Positions 8,770 to 16,951 of a stretch of 64,000 nucleotides of DNA are shown here, piece after piece. Source of the DNA: an uncultured Oscillospiraceae bacterium (GTDB taxonomy: Bacteria; Bacillota; Clostridia; Oscillospirales; Oscillospiraceae). The position numbers and the translations under genes were made by a program. Where the stretch lies: positions 62,001 to 126,000 of the forward strand of contig CAKTMF010000007.1 in NCBI GenBank assembly GCA_934573855.1. Reading direction: 5' to 3'. Position 1 is the stretch's first letter; the number at the start of each line of letters is the position of its first letter. The notes under the pieces were generated by a model. It worked only from the letters and a program-made list of their open reading frames with translations. It was not told the DNA's origin and did not search any database.

Positions 8770-9474
8770 ATGTCTGTGCTTGAATGCAAAGGTCTGACGA
8801 AGCGGTACGGGCGCACCCTCGCGCTCGACGACGTGAGCTTCACTCTGGAGGAGGGACGCATAGTCGGACTTCTCGGTCCGAACGGAAGCGGGAAAACGAC
8901 TTTTATAAAGCTCTGCAACGGGCTGCTCACACCCAGCTCCGGAGAGCTGCGTATCTGCGGCTATGCGCCGGGAAAGGAGAGCAAGGCGCTGGTGTCCTAC
9001 CTGCCCGACAGGCCCTACCTGCCAAACTGGATGGACGTCACACAGGCGCTCGACATGTACGAGGACTTCTACGCCGACTTCGACCGCAAGCGTGCGCTTG
9101 AAATGCTCGCTCACCTCGGTATCGTGGAGAAGCAGCGCATACGCCAGATGTCCAAGGGTACCAAGGAAAAGGTCCAGCTCATACTCGTGATGAGCCGCGC
9201 CGCGAAGCTCTATCTGCTCGACGAGCCTATCGGCGGCGTTGACCCCGCCACCCGCGACTATATACTCAAGACCATCATCACAAATTACGAGCCGCAGTCC
9301 ACCGTCGTTATCTCCACTCACCTTATCGCCGACGTGGAGCAGGCGCTGGATCGGGTCATATTCATCGACCACGGCAGGATAGTCCTTCAGTCCGACACGG
9401 ATCTCATCCGCGCCGAGAAGGGCATGAGCGTGGACGCACTGTTCAGGGAGGTATTCAAATGTTCGGAAAACTGA
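8770..9474 (+). CDS. ABC transporter ATP-binding protein
   Basis: A 234-residue nucleotide-binding subunit. Walker A is GLLGPNGSGKTTF (about 38-50), Walker B is LYLLDEPIGGVDP (about 147-159), and the switch His is in TVVISTHLIADVEQ. The ABC signature is degenerate, MSKGTKEKVQL instead of LSGGQ, a variation common in YtrB/EcsA-like ATPases. It sits between the GntR regulator and the permease gene, whose start overlaps its last 16 bp, so ATPase and permease form one exporter. Substrate unknown; with a YtrA-type regulator, export linked to envelope stress is a reasonable guess. Confidence 0.93.
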   Translation: MSVLECKGLTKRYGRTLALDDVSFTLEEGRIVGLLGPNGSGKTTFIKLCNGLLTPSSGELRICGYAPGKESKALVSYLPDRPYLPNWMDVTQALDMYEDFYADFDRKRALEMLAHLGIVEKQRIRQMSKGTKEKVQLILVMSRAAKLYLLDEPIGGVDPATRDYILKTIITNYEPQSTVVISTHLIADVEQALDRVIFIDHGRIVLQSDTDLIRAEKGMSVDALFREVFKCSEN

Positions 9475-10244
9475 TAAAGCATGAATTGAGGGCCAGCGGC
9501 CGCAGCATGCTGCCCATACTTATCGCGATGCCCGGTCTGGGTATCCTTTCAAATCTTGCGCTCCGCCTGCTAGACACCGGCAGCGGCATTGTCCGCTTCC
9601 TCAGCGGCGCGATACTCTTTGTGTTCGGCGTGGCATGCCTCAGCCTGTGCCTCGTGGCCCTGTTCGTGATGATAGAGCGCTGGTACCGCTCCGTCCACTC
9701 GGCCGAGGGCTATCTCACCAACACCCTGCCCGTGAGCGTACACGGCATTATCTGGAGCCGTCTTATCAGCGCCGCGGTGTATTTCATACTCAGCGTCATC
9801 GTGCTGATCTTGAGCCTGCTGCTGATGGATTTGAGCCATGAGCTGATAAACGCCGCGCGGGATTTCTTCGCCGCGGCCATACAGCTGGACGTTTCGGACA
9901 TCGACGTGAGAATGAGACTTCTCGCCGCCGAGATGGCCGCGACCGTCATCATCTTTGCCATAGCAAAGTGCCTGCAGTTCTACGCGGCCATCAGCGTTGG
10001 GTATGCCTTCAACAGCAGCAAGGAGCTTATGAGCATCCTTGCGTATGTGGTGCTGCAAATCATACTTGTGGTTGCCGCGGTGTATATCGCGCAGGCGGTG
10101 GTACACATCCCCGGAGTTGACCTCACGAGCGCCGCGGGCATACTGAGATTCGCGGCCTGCGGCTGCGCGGGCGTGGCGCTCTACGGCACGGCGTGCTACT
10201 TCATTACCGTGTACGCGGTGAAGAACAGACTGAATCTCGAGTGA
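9459..10244 (+). CDS. ABC-2-type permease, partner of the upstream ATPase
   Basis: A 261-residue integral membrane protein with six predicted hydrophobic segments, for example MLPILIAMPGLGILSNLALR, GAILFVFGVACLSLCLVALF, VYFILSVIVLILSLLLM, ILAYVVLQIILVVAAVYIA and FAACGCAGVALYGTACYFIT. It starts MFGKLIKHELRASGRSMLPI, the pattern of ABC-2 permeases that begin with a cytoplasmic amphipathic helix. It overlaps the ATPase gene by 16 bp and is the last gene of the GntR operon, ending just before a strong terminator. Family assignment comes from topology and context rather than a diagnostic motif. Confidence 0.8.
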   Translation: MFGKLIKHELRASGRSMLPILIAMPGLGILSNLALRLLDTGSGIVRFLSGAILFVFGVACLSLCLVALFVMIERWYRSVHSAEGYLTNTLPVSVHGIIWSRLISAAVYFILSVIVLILSLLLMDLSHELINAARDFFAAAIQLDVSDIDVRMRLLAAEMAATVIIFAIAKCLQFYAAISVGYAFNSSKELMSILAYVVLQIILVVAAVYIAQAVVHIPGVDLTSAAGILRFAACGCAGVALYGTACYFITVYAVKNRLNLE

Positions 10245-10259
10245 TACCGTAAGAAAATG

Positions 10260-10306
10260 AAAAAGCTCCCCGTCTCCGGCAGCGTCCGGCGGCGGGGAGC
10301 TTTTTT
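10260..10306 (+). terminator. Terminator of the GntR-ABC operon
   Basis: Stem AAAAGCTCCCCG / CGGGGAGCTTTT enclosing a GC-rich loop, followed by T6. The A-rich 5' arm means it may also end the convergent minus-strand gene. Confidence 0.88.
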
Positions 10307-10345
10307 GACGTATATGGATGAGCGGCGGCCGGCGGGGGAGCCGTG

Positions 10346-11056
10346 TCAGCGGACGGCGCGGCGCTCGCTGATGATGAAGGGCAGCTGGAACAGGGCGACG
10401 AGCGACGTACCCAGTGCGAGCAGCCGGAGGAAATAGACATACCAGCCGCGCCCGAGGTTCAGAAACGGCAGGCCCTCCATCGGCGGGCGCGTGAGGTAGA
10501 AGAAATTGGTGTCGTACACCGAGAGAGCGCCGTTCACATACAGCATGAGAAAGGCAAGGGCGAGCAGCATGCCGAAATTCGCGGCAAAGCTGCCGAGACT
10601 CCCGAGCTTCGTCTCGCCGGTGATGATAAGGTGCAGCGAGAACCACATAAGTCCCGCGTGGTACACAAAGCACTGGTACGACAGCACCGAGGCAAAATCA
10701 GTCCCGTTAGTCGGTATCATTATGGCGCAGAAGCTGCCGAGCGTCCCCATGACGGCGACAAAATTTATAAGGAGCCGCTTGAATTTCCTCTCGCCGCCGA
10801 AGGTAATGTACAGCACCGCAAAGATCATCAGGCTGCACAGATGGAACGGCAGGCACAGCGGGTCGAGGTGCATGCCGCCGCCGGCGCTCTCGAGCAGGTT
10901 GCTCATGACCTTGCTCACCTCGCTGAGTGCGCAGATCGCAGTCATTATATATCCCGCCCGGCGGAGAGTCAGGAGCTTTTTACGGCTCACGAGGCACATT
11001 CCTATAACAAACACGGCGCACAGGCCTATCCAGATAAAATGCTCAGCAGTGAACAT
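10346..11056 (-). CDS. YwaF/TMEM164-like integral membrane protein
   Basis: A 236-residue polytopic protein, about seven hydrophobic segments, with DPLCLPFHLCSLMIF (about 63-77), the signature of the YwaF/TMEM164 (TIGR02206) family, whose biochemical role in bacteria is unknown. The conserved His/Cys pair in LPFHLCSL is present. I set the start at 11056 because AAGGTGG lies 7 bp upstream and the next in-frame ATG is upstream of the promoter. The gene is single, with its own promoter at 11088-11116, and marks the host-side boundary left of the phage-like cassette. Confidence 0.82.
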   Translation of the reverse strand: MFTAEHFIWIGLCAVFVIGMCLVSRKKLLTLRRAGYIMTAICALSEVSKVMSNLLESAGGGMHLDPLCLPFHLCSLMIFAVLYITFGGERKFKRLLINFVAVMGTLGSFCAIMIPTNGTDFASVLSYQCFVYHAGLMWFSLHLIITGETKLGSLGSFAANFGMLLALAFLMLYVNGALSVYDTNFFYLTRPPMEGLPFLNLGRGWYVYFLRLLALGTSLVALFQLPFIISERRAVR

Positions 11057-11087
11057 AGCAATACCACCTTGTGTCGTTATGGGTATG

Positions 11088-11116
11088 ATTATCGTACTTT
11101 CGCGCGGACGTGTCAA
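11088..11116 (-). promoter_or_regulatory. Promoter of the YwaF-like gene
   Basis: Minus strand TTGACA-N17-GATAAT, 32 bp upstream of the chosen start codon. Consensus -35 and good -10. Confidence 0.8.
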
Positions 11117-11218
11117 GCCGAGAAAGCTTAAGATTTGTTTCGGGGCGTCAGCATTACCACAGTGAGTTCGGAATAACAAGACAAAAATCACCCGGTAAAG
11201 TCCAAAGTATGGGACAAA

Positions 11219-11237
11219 AGTTAAGTTAAACTTAACT
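11219..11237. promoter_or_regulatory. Perfect 9+1+9 palindrome upstream of the phage cassette
   Basis: AGTTAAGTT-A-AACTTAACT, 55 bp before the first cassette gene. It is AT-rich in a GC-rich setting. No clear sigma-A promoter overlaps it. A binding site for a regulator encoded elsewhere is a guess; a single-copy attachment core is the alternative. Confidence 0.45.
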
Positions 11238-11291
11238 CAAGAAAACAACGAGGGCGGGTTTCCCTGAGCTTCGGAAAGGAGAGTGCAAGAG

Positions 11292-11447
11292 ATGAACGAT
11301 ACGCTCGTTTACTGCGACATATGCGGCGAGGCCATCTACAGCGACGAGACGCGCTATGAGCTGCCGGACGGGAGGATAGTCTGCTGCGGCGCGGACTGTC
11401 TCGAGGAGTGGGCGGCGGAGTATGAGCGCCTCGGCGCGAGCTGGTGA
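11292..11447 (+). CDS. Small cysteine-rich protein (51 aa)
   Basis: A 51-residue protein with CDICG (residues 8-12) and a second half-site VCCGADC, a probable single zinc ribbon. It begins with ATG after AAAGGAG/GAGTGCAAGAG at the head of the phage-like cassette. Such mini zinc-ribbon proteins are common near phage terminase genes, but no specific function is assigned. It stands where a small terminase gene would be expected, but is far too short and lacks the HTH of TerS proteins. Confidence 0.65.
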   Translation: MNDTLVYCDICGEAIYSDETRYELPDGRIVCCGADCLEEWAAEYERLGASW

Positions 11448-11463
11448 AGGGGGTGCGGGGACC

Positions 11464-11655
11464 ATGCCGAAATGTGTCCATCCCGATTGTTTCTACAGAC
11501 GGGGCTTTGTAAACACGAGCTGTGATTATGCGCTGCTCACCGGACGGAGAAGGCCCTGTCCCGCGGGCGAGTGCCGGGGCGTATATGTGCCGTCGAAGCT
11601 GTGCCGGGCGGGCCGGCGCACGGCGCCCACTCTGCGCGGAGGGCGAGGAGAGTGA
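11464..11655 (+). CDS. Small cysteine/arginine-rich protein (63 aa)
   Basis: A 63-residue basic protein with MPKCVHPDC, CDYALLTGRRRPCPAGEC, a Cys/His pattern that could bind a metal ion. The C-terminal third is Arg-rich and low complexity. The start at 11464 follows GAAGGGGGTG. Its stop (TGA at 11653-11655) overlaps the GTG start of the terminase by 3 bp, so the two are coupled. Function unknown; the position suggests a role with packaging or a vestigial phage gene. Confidence 0.6.
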   Translation: MPKCVHPDCFYRRGFVNTSCDYALLTGRRRPCPAGECRGVYVPSKLCRAGRRTAPTLRGGRGE

Positions 11656-13094
11656 TAAAGGCGGGGATATCATACCGCGACTATCTCGCAAAGGCCCACG
11701 GGCCGATGTGGAGGAGGACGCGCATGTCCGACCTCATCGCGGAGCGTGTGCAGAGCTTTATAGAGCGGGACACCGGCCACGCCTATGACATCCTCATCAT
11801 CGAGACTCCGCCTCAGCACGGAAAGAGCATGACCGTGACCGAGACGCTGCCAAGCTGGTACATGGGCGCCGACCCCGAGGCGGGCGTCATCATCGCGAGC
11901 TACGACTCCGACTTTGCCGAGCGCTTCTGCCGGAGGAACAAGGAGAAGATACGTGCGCTGGGCGAGGAGCTGTTCGGCATAAGGATCGGCAAGGTGAACC
12001 GCGCCGAGGAATTTGAGCTCGAGGCGCACCGGGGCCGCTTCATAAGCCGCGGCATAATGGCCGGGATAACCGGCAACCCGGCCTCGCTCATAATCATCGA
12101 CGACCCGGTGAAAAACCGCATGGAGGCCGACAGCGAGACCTACCGCGACAGGCTCTGGGAGGAGTGGCAGAACTCCATCAAATCGCGCCTTTGCGCCGGG
12201 GGAAAGGTCATCGTCATCATGACCCCGTGGCACGAGGACGACCTTGCCGGGCGCATGCTCAGCCTCGAAAAAAACTGCGAGCTGCTGCGTCTGCCGGTGG
12301 AGGCGGGGGAGAACGACCCGCTCGGGCGCGCTCCCGGCGAGCCGCTGTGTCCGGAGCTGGGGAAGGACAGGGCGTGGCTCGAGGATTTCAGGCACAGCTA
12401 CCTCAACGACGCGCGCGGCGGACAGCGGGCGTGGGCGGCGCTGTACCTCTGCACGCCGAGAACGGAGAGCGGGAACCTTGTAAAGCGCGGCTGGTGGCGC
12501 TTCTACGATCCGGACAGCCCGCCCGGCTTCGCCACGGAGCTCATCAGCGTGGACGCGGCGTTCAAGGGCGGGGAGAACAACGACTTCGTCAGCGTGCAGG
12601 TCTGGGGCAAGCACAGGCAGGACTATTATCTGCGCTGGTGCCTCAACCGCCACCTCGACTTCCCCGGCACGCTCGAGGCCATACGCTCCGCCGCGAGGCT
12701 GTACCCCAACGCGCGCACCGTGCTTATCGAGGACAAGGCCAACGGCAGCGCCGTCCTGCAGGTGCTGCAGCGCTCGATGTGCTGCGTCGGCGTCAACCCC
12801 ATGGGCGGAAAGGTCGCGAGAGTGAACGCCGTGTCCGCCGCCATCGAGTCAGGCCATGTGTTCCTGCCGGAGCCGGGGAAGGCGGGCTGGGTGGCGGACT
12901 TCATCGAGCAGTTCAGCGCCTTTCCGAACGCCGCCCACGACGACATGGTCGACGCCGCCTCGCAGGCGCTGCAGAGACTCATCTACGCGCCCGGCGGAGA
13001 GGATGAGCCGCCCGGCGGAGAGCGGCGCGGACAGCGGGACGAGAGCGAGCTTTTCAACGACCCGGAGGTGCTTTTTTCGCCCTGCGGGTGGTGA
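11652..13094 (+). CDS. terL: Terminase large subunit
   Basis: A 480-residue packaging motor. The N-terminal ATPase has a Walker A variant ETPPQHGKSM (53-59), Walker B SLIIIDDPV (about 150) and a coupling motif VIVIMTPWHEDDLAG. The C-terminal RNase-H-like nuclease starts at ELISVDAAFKGGENNDF (first Asp) and continues with LIEDKANG and AHDDMVDAASQAL (further acidic residues). It matches the family of phage large terminases carrying this ATPase/nuclease pair. The GTG start at 11652 is chosen because GGCGAGGAGA precedes it and the next ORF's stop overlaps it; a longer upstream reading would cover the previous gene. All catalytic elements are intact. Confidence 0.93.
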   Translation: MIKAGISYRDYLAKAHGPMWRRTRMSDLIAERVQSFIERDTGHAYDILIIETPPQHGKSMTVTETLPSWYMGADPEAGVIIASYDSDFAERFCRRNKEKIRALGEELFGIRIGKVNRAEEFELEAHRGRFISRGIMAGITGNPASLIIIDDPVKNRMEADSETYRDRLWEEWQNSIKSRLCAGGKVIVIMTPWHEDDLAGRMLSLEKNCELLRLPVEAGENDPLGRAPGEPLCPELGKDRAWLEDFRHSYLNDARGGQRAWAALYLCTPRTESGNLVKRGWWRFYDPDSPPGFATELISVDAAFKGGENNDFVSVQVWGKHRQDYYLRWCLNRHLDFPGTLEAIRSAARLYPNARTVLIEDKANGSAVLQVLQRSMCCVGVNPMGGKVARVNAVSAAIESGHVFLPEPGKAGWVADFIEQFSAFPNAAHDDMVDAASQALQRLIYAPGGEDEPPGGERRGQRDESELFNDPEVLFSPCGW

Positions 13095-13134
13095 GGGCGC
13101 GCCGCACCGAAAGTTTGACATTGGAGGAAAAGAA

Positions 13135-13374
13135 ATGACAGAGACAATTATGGGACTGCTGGGCTTTATTATGGGGGCCGTCTGCTTCGCCGCGGGCTAT
13201 GCCCTTGCCCCGCGCGCCCCGAAGGGAACGGCCGGGAGCGCGCAGAGCGTCCCCGCGCGCGGCGGTGAGCGGAAGGCCGCGGAGGAGGAGCTGAAGGCTC
13301 TGCGCGCACTTACCGGCTACAGCGCGGACATCGCCTACGGGCTTGCGGAGTTCCCGGAGGAGGATGAAGCCTGA
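13135..13374 (+). CDS. Small membrane protein in phage cassette (79 aa)
   Basis: A 79-residue protein with one N-terminal hydrophobic helix (IMGLLGFIMGAVCFAAGYALA, first 20 positions about 5-25) followed by a charged helical tail ending in EFPEEDEA. It starts with ATG after TTGGAGGAAAAG and its stop overlaps the portal start (TGATG). No family recognised. Location between terminase and portal suggests a phage accessory gene of unknown role. Confidence 0.6.
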   Translation: MTETIMGLLGFIMGAVCFAAGYALAPRAPKGTAGSAQSVPARGGERKAAEEELKALRALTGYSADIAYGLAEFPEEDEA

Positions 13375-15284
13375 TGGAAAACAGCAAGACGAAGGCGTGG
13401 GAGTATTACGAGCAGGGTCGCGACTATAACCGCAGCCTCACGCCCGACCTCTACCGCACCGTAAACACCAATATCGAGTTCTTCGCCGGCAACCAGTGGC
13501 TCCACATCCCGGAGACCTCGGCGATGAGCCGTCTGCCCCGCCCGGTGTTCAATATCATCAAGCGCATAAGCTCGCTTTTCGTGGCGTCGCTCACCTCGTC
13601 CGCCACGACGATAAGCTTCGAGCCGCTGAGCTATTACGGCGCGGGCAGCGAGGACGCGGAGGCGGCGGAGTACGCGGGGGCCGAGGTAAGGAGCCTTTTT
13701 GAAAAGCTCAAGCTCGACTACCGCATACGCGAGGCGCTCTTTGACGGCGCGCAGACCGGCGATTACTGCGCCCACTTCTACTGGGACCCCGAGGCGCTCC
13801 CCTACGGCGGCATGGGCGGGGCGCAGGGCGAGATAAAGATGGAGCTTATCGACGGCGTGAACGTGATGTTCGGCAACCCCAACACCACGGACGTCGAGTC
13901 ACAGCCCTACATCCTCATCGTGGGGCGCGACACGGTGGATAATCTCAGACGCGAGGCGGAGCATTACCGCGCTCTCGGCGGCGGGGGCATGGAGGCGGAC
14001 ATACGCCCCGACAGCGAGCGCGCCTATCAGGCCGCCGTGGGCGGCCGCACGGAGCTGAACTCCGCCGACGGCTCAAACGGCAAGGCGCTCTACGTCTACC
14101 TCTACACCAAGGTGCGCAGCGAGCGGCCCTTTACCGACAAAAACGGCGTGACCTATATGCGCCCGGTCACGACCGTTCACGTCACAAAGGCCACAAAGGA
14201 CTGCAACATCTTCGAGGACGTGGACACCGGCCTTTCCCGCTACCCTATCGCGTGGGGCAACTGGGAGCGGCAGAAGAACCAGTACCACGGCAGAGCGCTC
14301 GTCACCGGCATAGTGCCGAACCAGATATTCATAAACTCCATGATGGCGCTGGTGTTTCGTCATCTTCAACTTCAGAGCTTCCCCAAGACCGTGTACAACG
14401 CCGCCCTCATCGGCAGATGGAACAACGAGGTGGGGACGGCGCTGGGCGTGAGGGGACTTCAGCCGGGGCAGGATCTCAGGTCGGTGGCGAGCGTGCTTCA
14501 GCCCGCCGACATGTCCAGCCAGATAGTCATGGCCATCGACAAGGTCATGGAGTACACCAAGGAATGTCTCGGCGCGACGGATGCGCAGATGGGGTCGCTG
14601 AATCTTGACAACACCTCGGCGCTCATGGTGCTGCAAAGCTCCTCCGAGGTGCCGCTCGAAAACCCGAGGGCCATTCTCCACGAGTGGGTGGAGGACATCG
14701 GCGCGATACTCCTCGACATGATGGGGACCTACTACGGCCGCCGCCCCATCGTGCGCATGCGCGACTTTGAGGAGCCGCTGACCGGCGCGGACGGCATGCC
14801 CGTGATCGACGGCGCGACGGGGCTTATGAAAATGCGCTCCGTCAGGCGCCGCGTGGTGGAGGAGTACGATTTCAGCCGCCTAAAGAACCTGTGGCTCAAG
14901 GTATCGGTCGAGGTCGGCGCGGCTACGCGCTTTAGCGAGATCGCGATGGTGCAGTCGCTCGACAACCTCAGACGCGACGGGACGCTCTCGCTCGTCGACT
15001 ATCTCGAGCGCGTCCCCGACCGGCTCATCCCACGCAAGCAGGAGCTTATCGACGACCTGCGCCGCCGCAGCGGGGAGGAGACGGCGGAGGACGTCACGCC
15101 GGCGGAGGAGCCGGCGCGCGACGAGCCGGGACACGCCTCCCGGCCGGAGGGGAGCAATATATTTTTCGGCGCGGCGGACGAGGACAAGGCGATAGCCTCG
15201 CTGCCGGGGAAAATGCAGGCGGCGTACGGCACTCTCCCCGACACGGCAAAAAGAACGCTGCGCGTTCAGGGCGCAAAGATATGA
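13374..15284 (+). CDS. Portal protein
   Basis: A 636-residue protein with the N-terminal pattern of podoviral portals: WEYYEQGRDYNRSLTPDLY, NIEFFAGNQWLHIPET, LPRPVFNIIKRISSLFVASL, then the clip and stem regions and LESLNLDNTSALMVLQSS-like stretch (seen as GSLNLDNTSALMVLQSS). A portal forms the dodecameric ring at one capsid vertex for DNA entry and tail attachment. It follows the terminase and precedes the scaffold and coat genes, the canonical order. Its length is close to P22 gp1 (725) and larger than siphoviral portals of this host group. No frameshift seen. Confidence 0.88.
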   Translation: MENSKTKAWEYYEQGRDYNRSLTPDLYRTVNTNIEFFAGNQWLHIPETSAMSRLPRPVFNIIKRISSLFVASLTSSATTISFEPLSYYGAGSEDAEAAEYAGAEVRSLFEKLKLDYRIREALFDGAQTGDYCAHFYWDPEALPYGGMGGAQGEIKMELIDGVNVMFGNPNTTDVESQPYILIVGRDTVDNLRREAEHYRALGGGGMEADIRPDSERAYQAAVGGRTELNSADGSNGKALYVYLYTKVRSERPFTDKNGVTYMRPVTTVHVTKATKDCNIFEDVDTGLSRYPIAWGNWERQKNQYHGRALVTGIVPNQIFINSMMALVFRHLQLQSFPKTVYNAALIGRWNNEVGTALGVRGLQPGQDLRSVASVLQPADMSSQIVMAIDKVMEYTKECLGATDAQMGSLNLDNTSALMVLQSSSEVPLENPRAILHEWVEDIGAILLDMMGTYYGRRPIVRMRDFEEPLTGADGMPVIDGATGLMKMRSVRRRVVEEYDFSRLKNLWLKVSVEVGAATRFSEIAMVQSLDNLRRDGTLSLVDYLERVPDRLIPRKQELIDDLRRRSGEETAEDVTPAEEPARDEPGHASRPEGSNIFFGAADEDKAIASLPGKMQAAYGTLPDTAKRTLRVQGAKI

Positions 15285-15303
15285 GTGAGGAGGAAAAACG
15301 ACA

Positions 15304-15696
15304 ATGGATGAAAACGAGTCTGTGATCTCCGCGGAGGACATTGGCGCGGCCGGCGCGGCCGAGGAGAGCGGCGGGGAGGCTGCCGCCCCCGGGAGCGTGC
15401 GGGAGAGCGAGCCAGAGAGAGACTTTTCCGGGGAGGTCTCGGCGCTGCTCACGGCGTTTCCCGATATGGCGGGGAAAAGTCTGCCCGACGAGGTGATACG
15501 CGAATGCGTCGGGAACGGAGTGCCGCTGGTGCGCGCCTATGCCGCCTACCGTGAGCGCGGCGCGGCCGGGAGCATGGACGCCCTTCGCGGAGGGGCCGGC
15601 AGCGCCTTCCGGGCGCCGGTCAGGGCGGCCTCTGTGGGCGCCCCGGTGAGCTGCGCCCCCGCCGACCCGTTCCTTGAGGGACTGAACGCCTACTGA
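15304..15696 (+). CDS. Putative scaffolding protein
   Basis: A 130-residue, Glu/Asp/Ala-rich soluble protein between the portal and coat genes, where scaffolds lie. The acidic N-terminal half (DENESVISAEDIGAAGAAEE) is likely disordered. A helical segment FSGEVSALLTAFPDMAGKSL (about 41-60) precedes a variable region ending in ADPFLEGLNAY. It is much shorter than P22 gp8 (303 aa), so assignment rests on position and composition. It may assist coat assembly without a protease, because none is encoded nearby. Confidence 0.6.
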   Translation: MDENESVISAEDIGAAGAAEESGGEAAAPGSVRESEPERDFSGEVSALLTAFPDMAGKSLPDEVIRECVGNGVPLVRAYAAYRERGAAGSMDALRGGAGSAFRAPVRAASVGAPVSCAPADPFLEGLNAY

Positions 15697-15724
15697 GCCG
15701 TATCGGCCTGATGTACTGCCGACA

Positions 15725-15740
15725 GCTCCCCGCGGGGAGC
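15725..15740. other. 16-bp perfect palindrome before the coat gene
   Basis: GCTCCCCG-CGGGGAGC in the 75-bp gap between scaffold and coat genes, with no T run after it. In RNA it forms a tight hairpin, which could protect or process the coat mRNA. A related GGGGAG/CTCCCC hairpin follows the coat gene. Confidence 0.6.
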
Positions 15741-15771
15741 AGAAACAAAAACTGAAAGGATGATCTAACAC

Positions 15772-16896
15772 ATGTCTGGTGGAATCAATCTCGCAACCAA
15801 GTATTCAAGCAATGTGGACGAGCGCTTTTACCGCGAGTCCCAGGCCATGCTCGCCCTGAACAACGACTACAAGTTTCAGGGCGACAAGGTCGTAAAGGTC
15901 TACTCCATCCCCATCGTAGCCATGAACGACTACACCCGCAGCGGCTCCAGCCGCTACGGCACCCCCAACGACCTCAACCGCAACGTGCAGACCATGACGG
16001 TCAGCCGCGACCGCGCCTTCACCTTCATCATCGACAAGGGCGACAAGCTCCAGTCCGAGATGGTCTCCGACGCGGGCAAGGCGCTCTCCCGCCAGCTGCG
16101 CGAGGTGGTGGTGCCGGAGTTCGACAGCTATGTCTTCAAGACTCTCGCCGACGCCGCCATCGCGAACGGCAATTATGCAGGCACCGCCCTCACCGCCTCC
16201 AACGCCTATGAGAGCTTCCTCAAGGGCATGGAGACTCTCGGCGACAACAACGTCCCCGACAAGGGCCGCGTCGCGTTCTGCACCTATCGCTTCGCGAACC
16301 TCCTCAAGCAGGATCCCTCGTTCATGAAGTACGGCGACAAGTCTCAGGAGCTGCTCGAAAAGGGCGTCATCGGCGAGGTCGACGGCTGCAAGATAGTCAA
16401 GGTCCCCGCCTCCCATCTGCCCGCCGGAGCGGCGTTCATCATCACCCATTCCATCGCCGCTACCGCGCCCAAGCAGCTCGAGGAGTACAAGATCCACGAC
16501 AATCCTCCCGGTATCTCCGGCTGGCTCATCGAGGGACGCTTCATCTACGACTGCTTCGTCCTCAACGAAAAGTCCAACGCCATCTACTACCACGGCGGCC
16601 AGAGCATAATGAAGACCCTGAACGTCGTCACCGCGCCCAGCGACTCCGGCAAGACCACCATCGTGGTCAACGCCGCGAAGGAGGGCGAGAAGCGCTATTA
16701 CATGACCGCCGCGGCCCCCTCCGGCCTCACCGCCCTGACCTACGGCACGGCCATAACCGCCGCCGACTGGACCGCGCTCACCGCCGCATCCACCGAAATC
16801 GCCCCCACCGCCGGACACACCGTGGTGCGCGTGGTCGAGGCAGACGCCGCCGGCAAGCCCATTGCCTTCGGCGACGCCATCCTCAATATAGGCTGA
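15772..16896 (+). CDS. Major capsid (coat) protein
   Basis: A 374-residue protein, no signal or membrane helix. MSGGINLATKYSSNVDERFY and SIPIVAMNDYTRSG at the N terminus, then KLQSEMVSDAGKALSRQLRE (quoted in part) and a central alpha/beta region with NNVPDKGRVAFCTYRF resemble coat proteins of podo/siphoviruses with an HK97-like fold. The C terminus (about 290-374) looks like an added Ig-like or surface domain (TAAAPSGLTALTYGTAITAA). The start follows GAAAGGA by 11 bp, with a 2-codon ATG-ATC-TAA in the spacer. It is flanked by hairpins and is the only coat gene in the cassette. High confidence for role, lower for exact family. Confidence 0.85.
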   Translation: MSGGINLATKYSSNVDERFYRESQAMLALNNDYKFQGDKVVKVYSIPIVAMNDYTRSGSSRYGTPNDLNRNVQTMTVSRDRAFTFIIDKGDKLQSEMVSDAGKALSRQLREVVVPEFDSYVFKTLADAAIANGNYAGTALTASNAYESFLKGMETLGDNNVPDKGRVAFCTYRFANLLKQDPSFMKYGDKSQELLEKGVIGEVDGCKIVKVPASHLPAGAAFIITHSIAATAPKQLEEYKIHDNPPGISGWLIEGRFIYDCFVLNEKSNAIYYHGGQSIMKTLNVVTAPSDSGKTTIVVNAAKEGEKRYYMTAAAPSGLTALTYGTAITAADWTALTAASTEIAPTAGHTVVRVVEADAAGKPIAFGDAILNIG

Positions 16897-16902
16897 GAGA
16901 TC

Positions 16903-16933
16903 AGCACGGCGGGGAGCATATCTCCCCGCTGCT
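16903..16933 (+). other. Hairpin after the coat gene
   Basis: GCGGGGAG / CTCCCCGC stem (16909-16916, 16922-16929), extended by AGCA/TGCT across a 2-nt bulge, in the gap after the coat stop. No T run follows, so it is more likely an mRNA-stabilising or processing hairpin than a terminator. Confidence 0.55.
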
Positions 16934-16951
16934 TGAAAGGTGTTGAATAGC

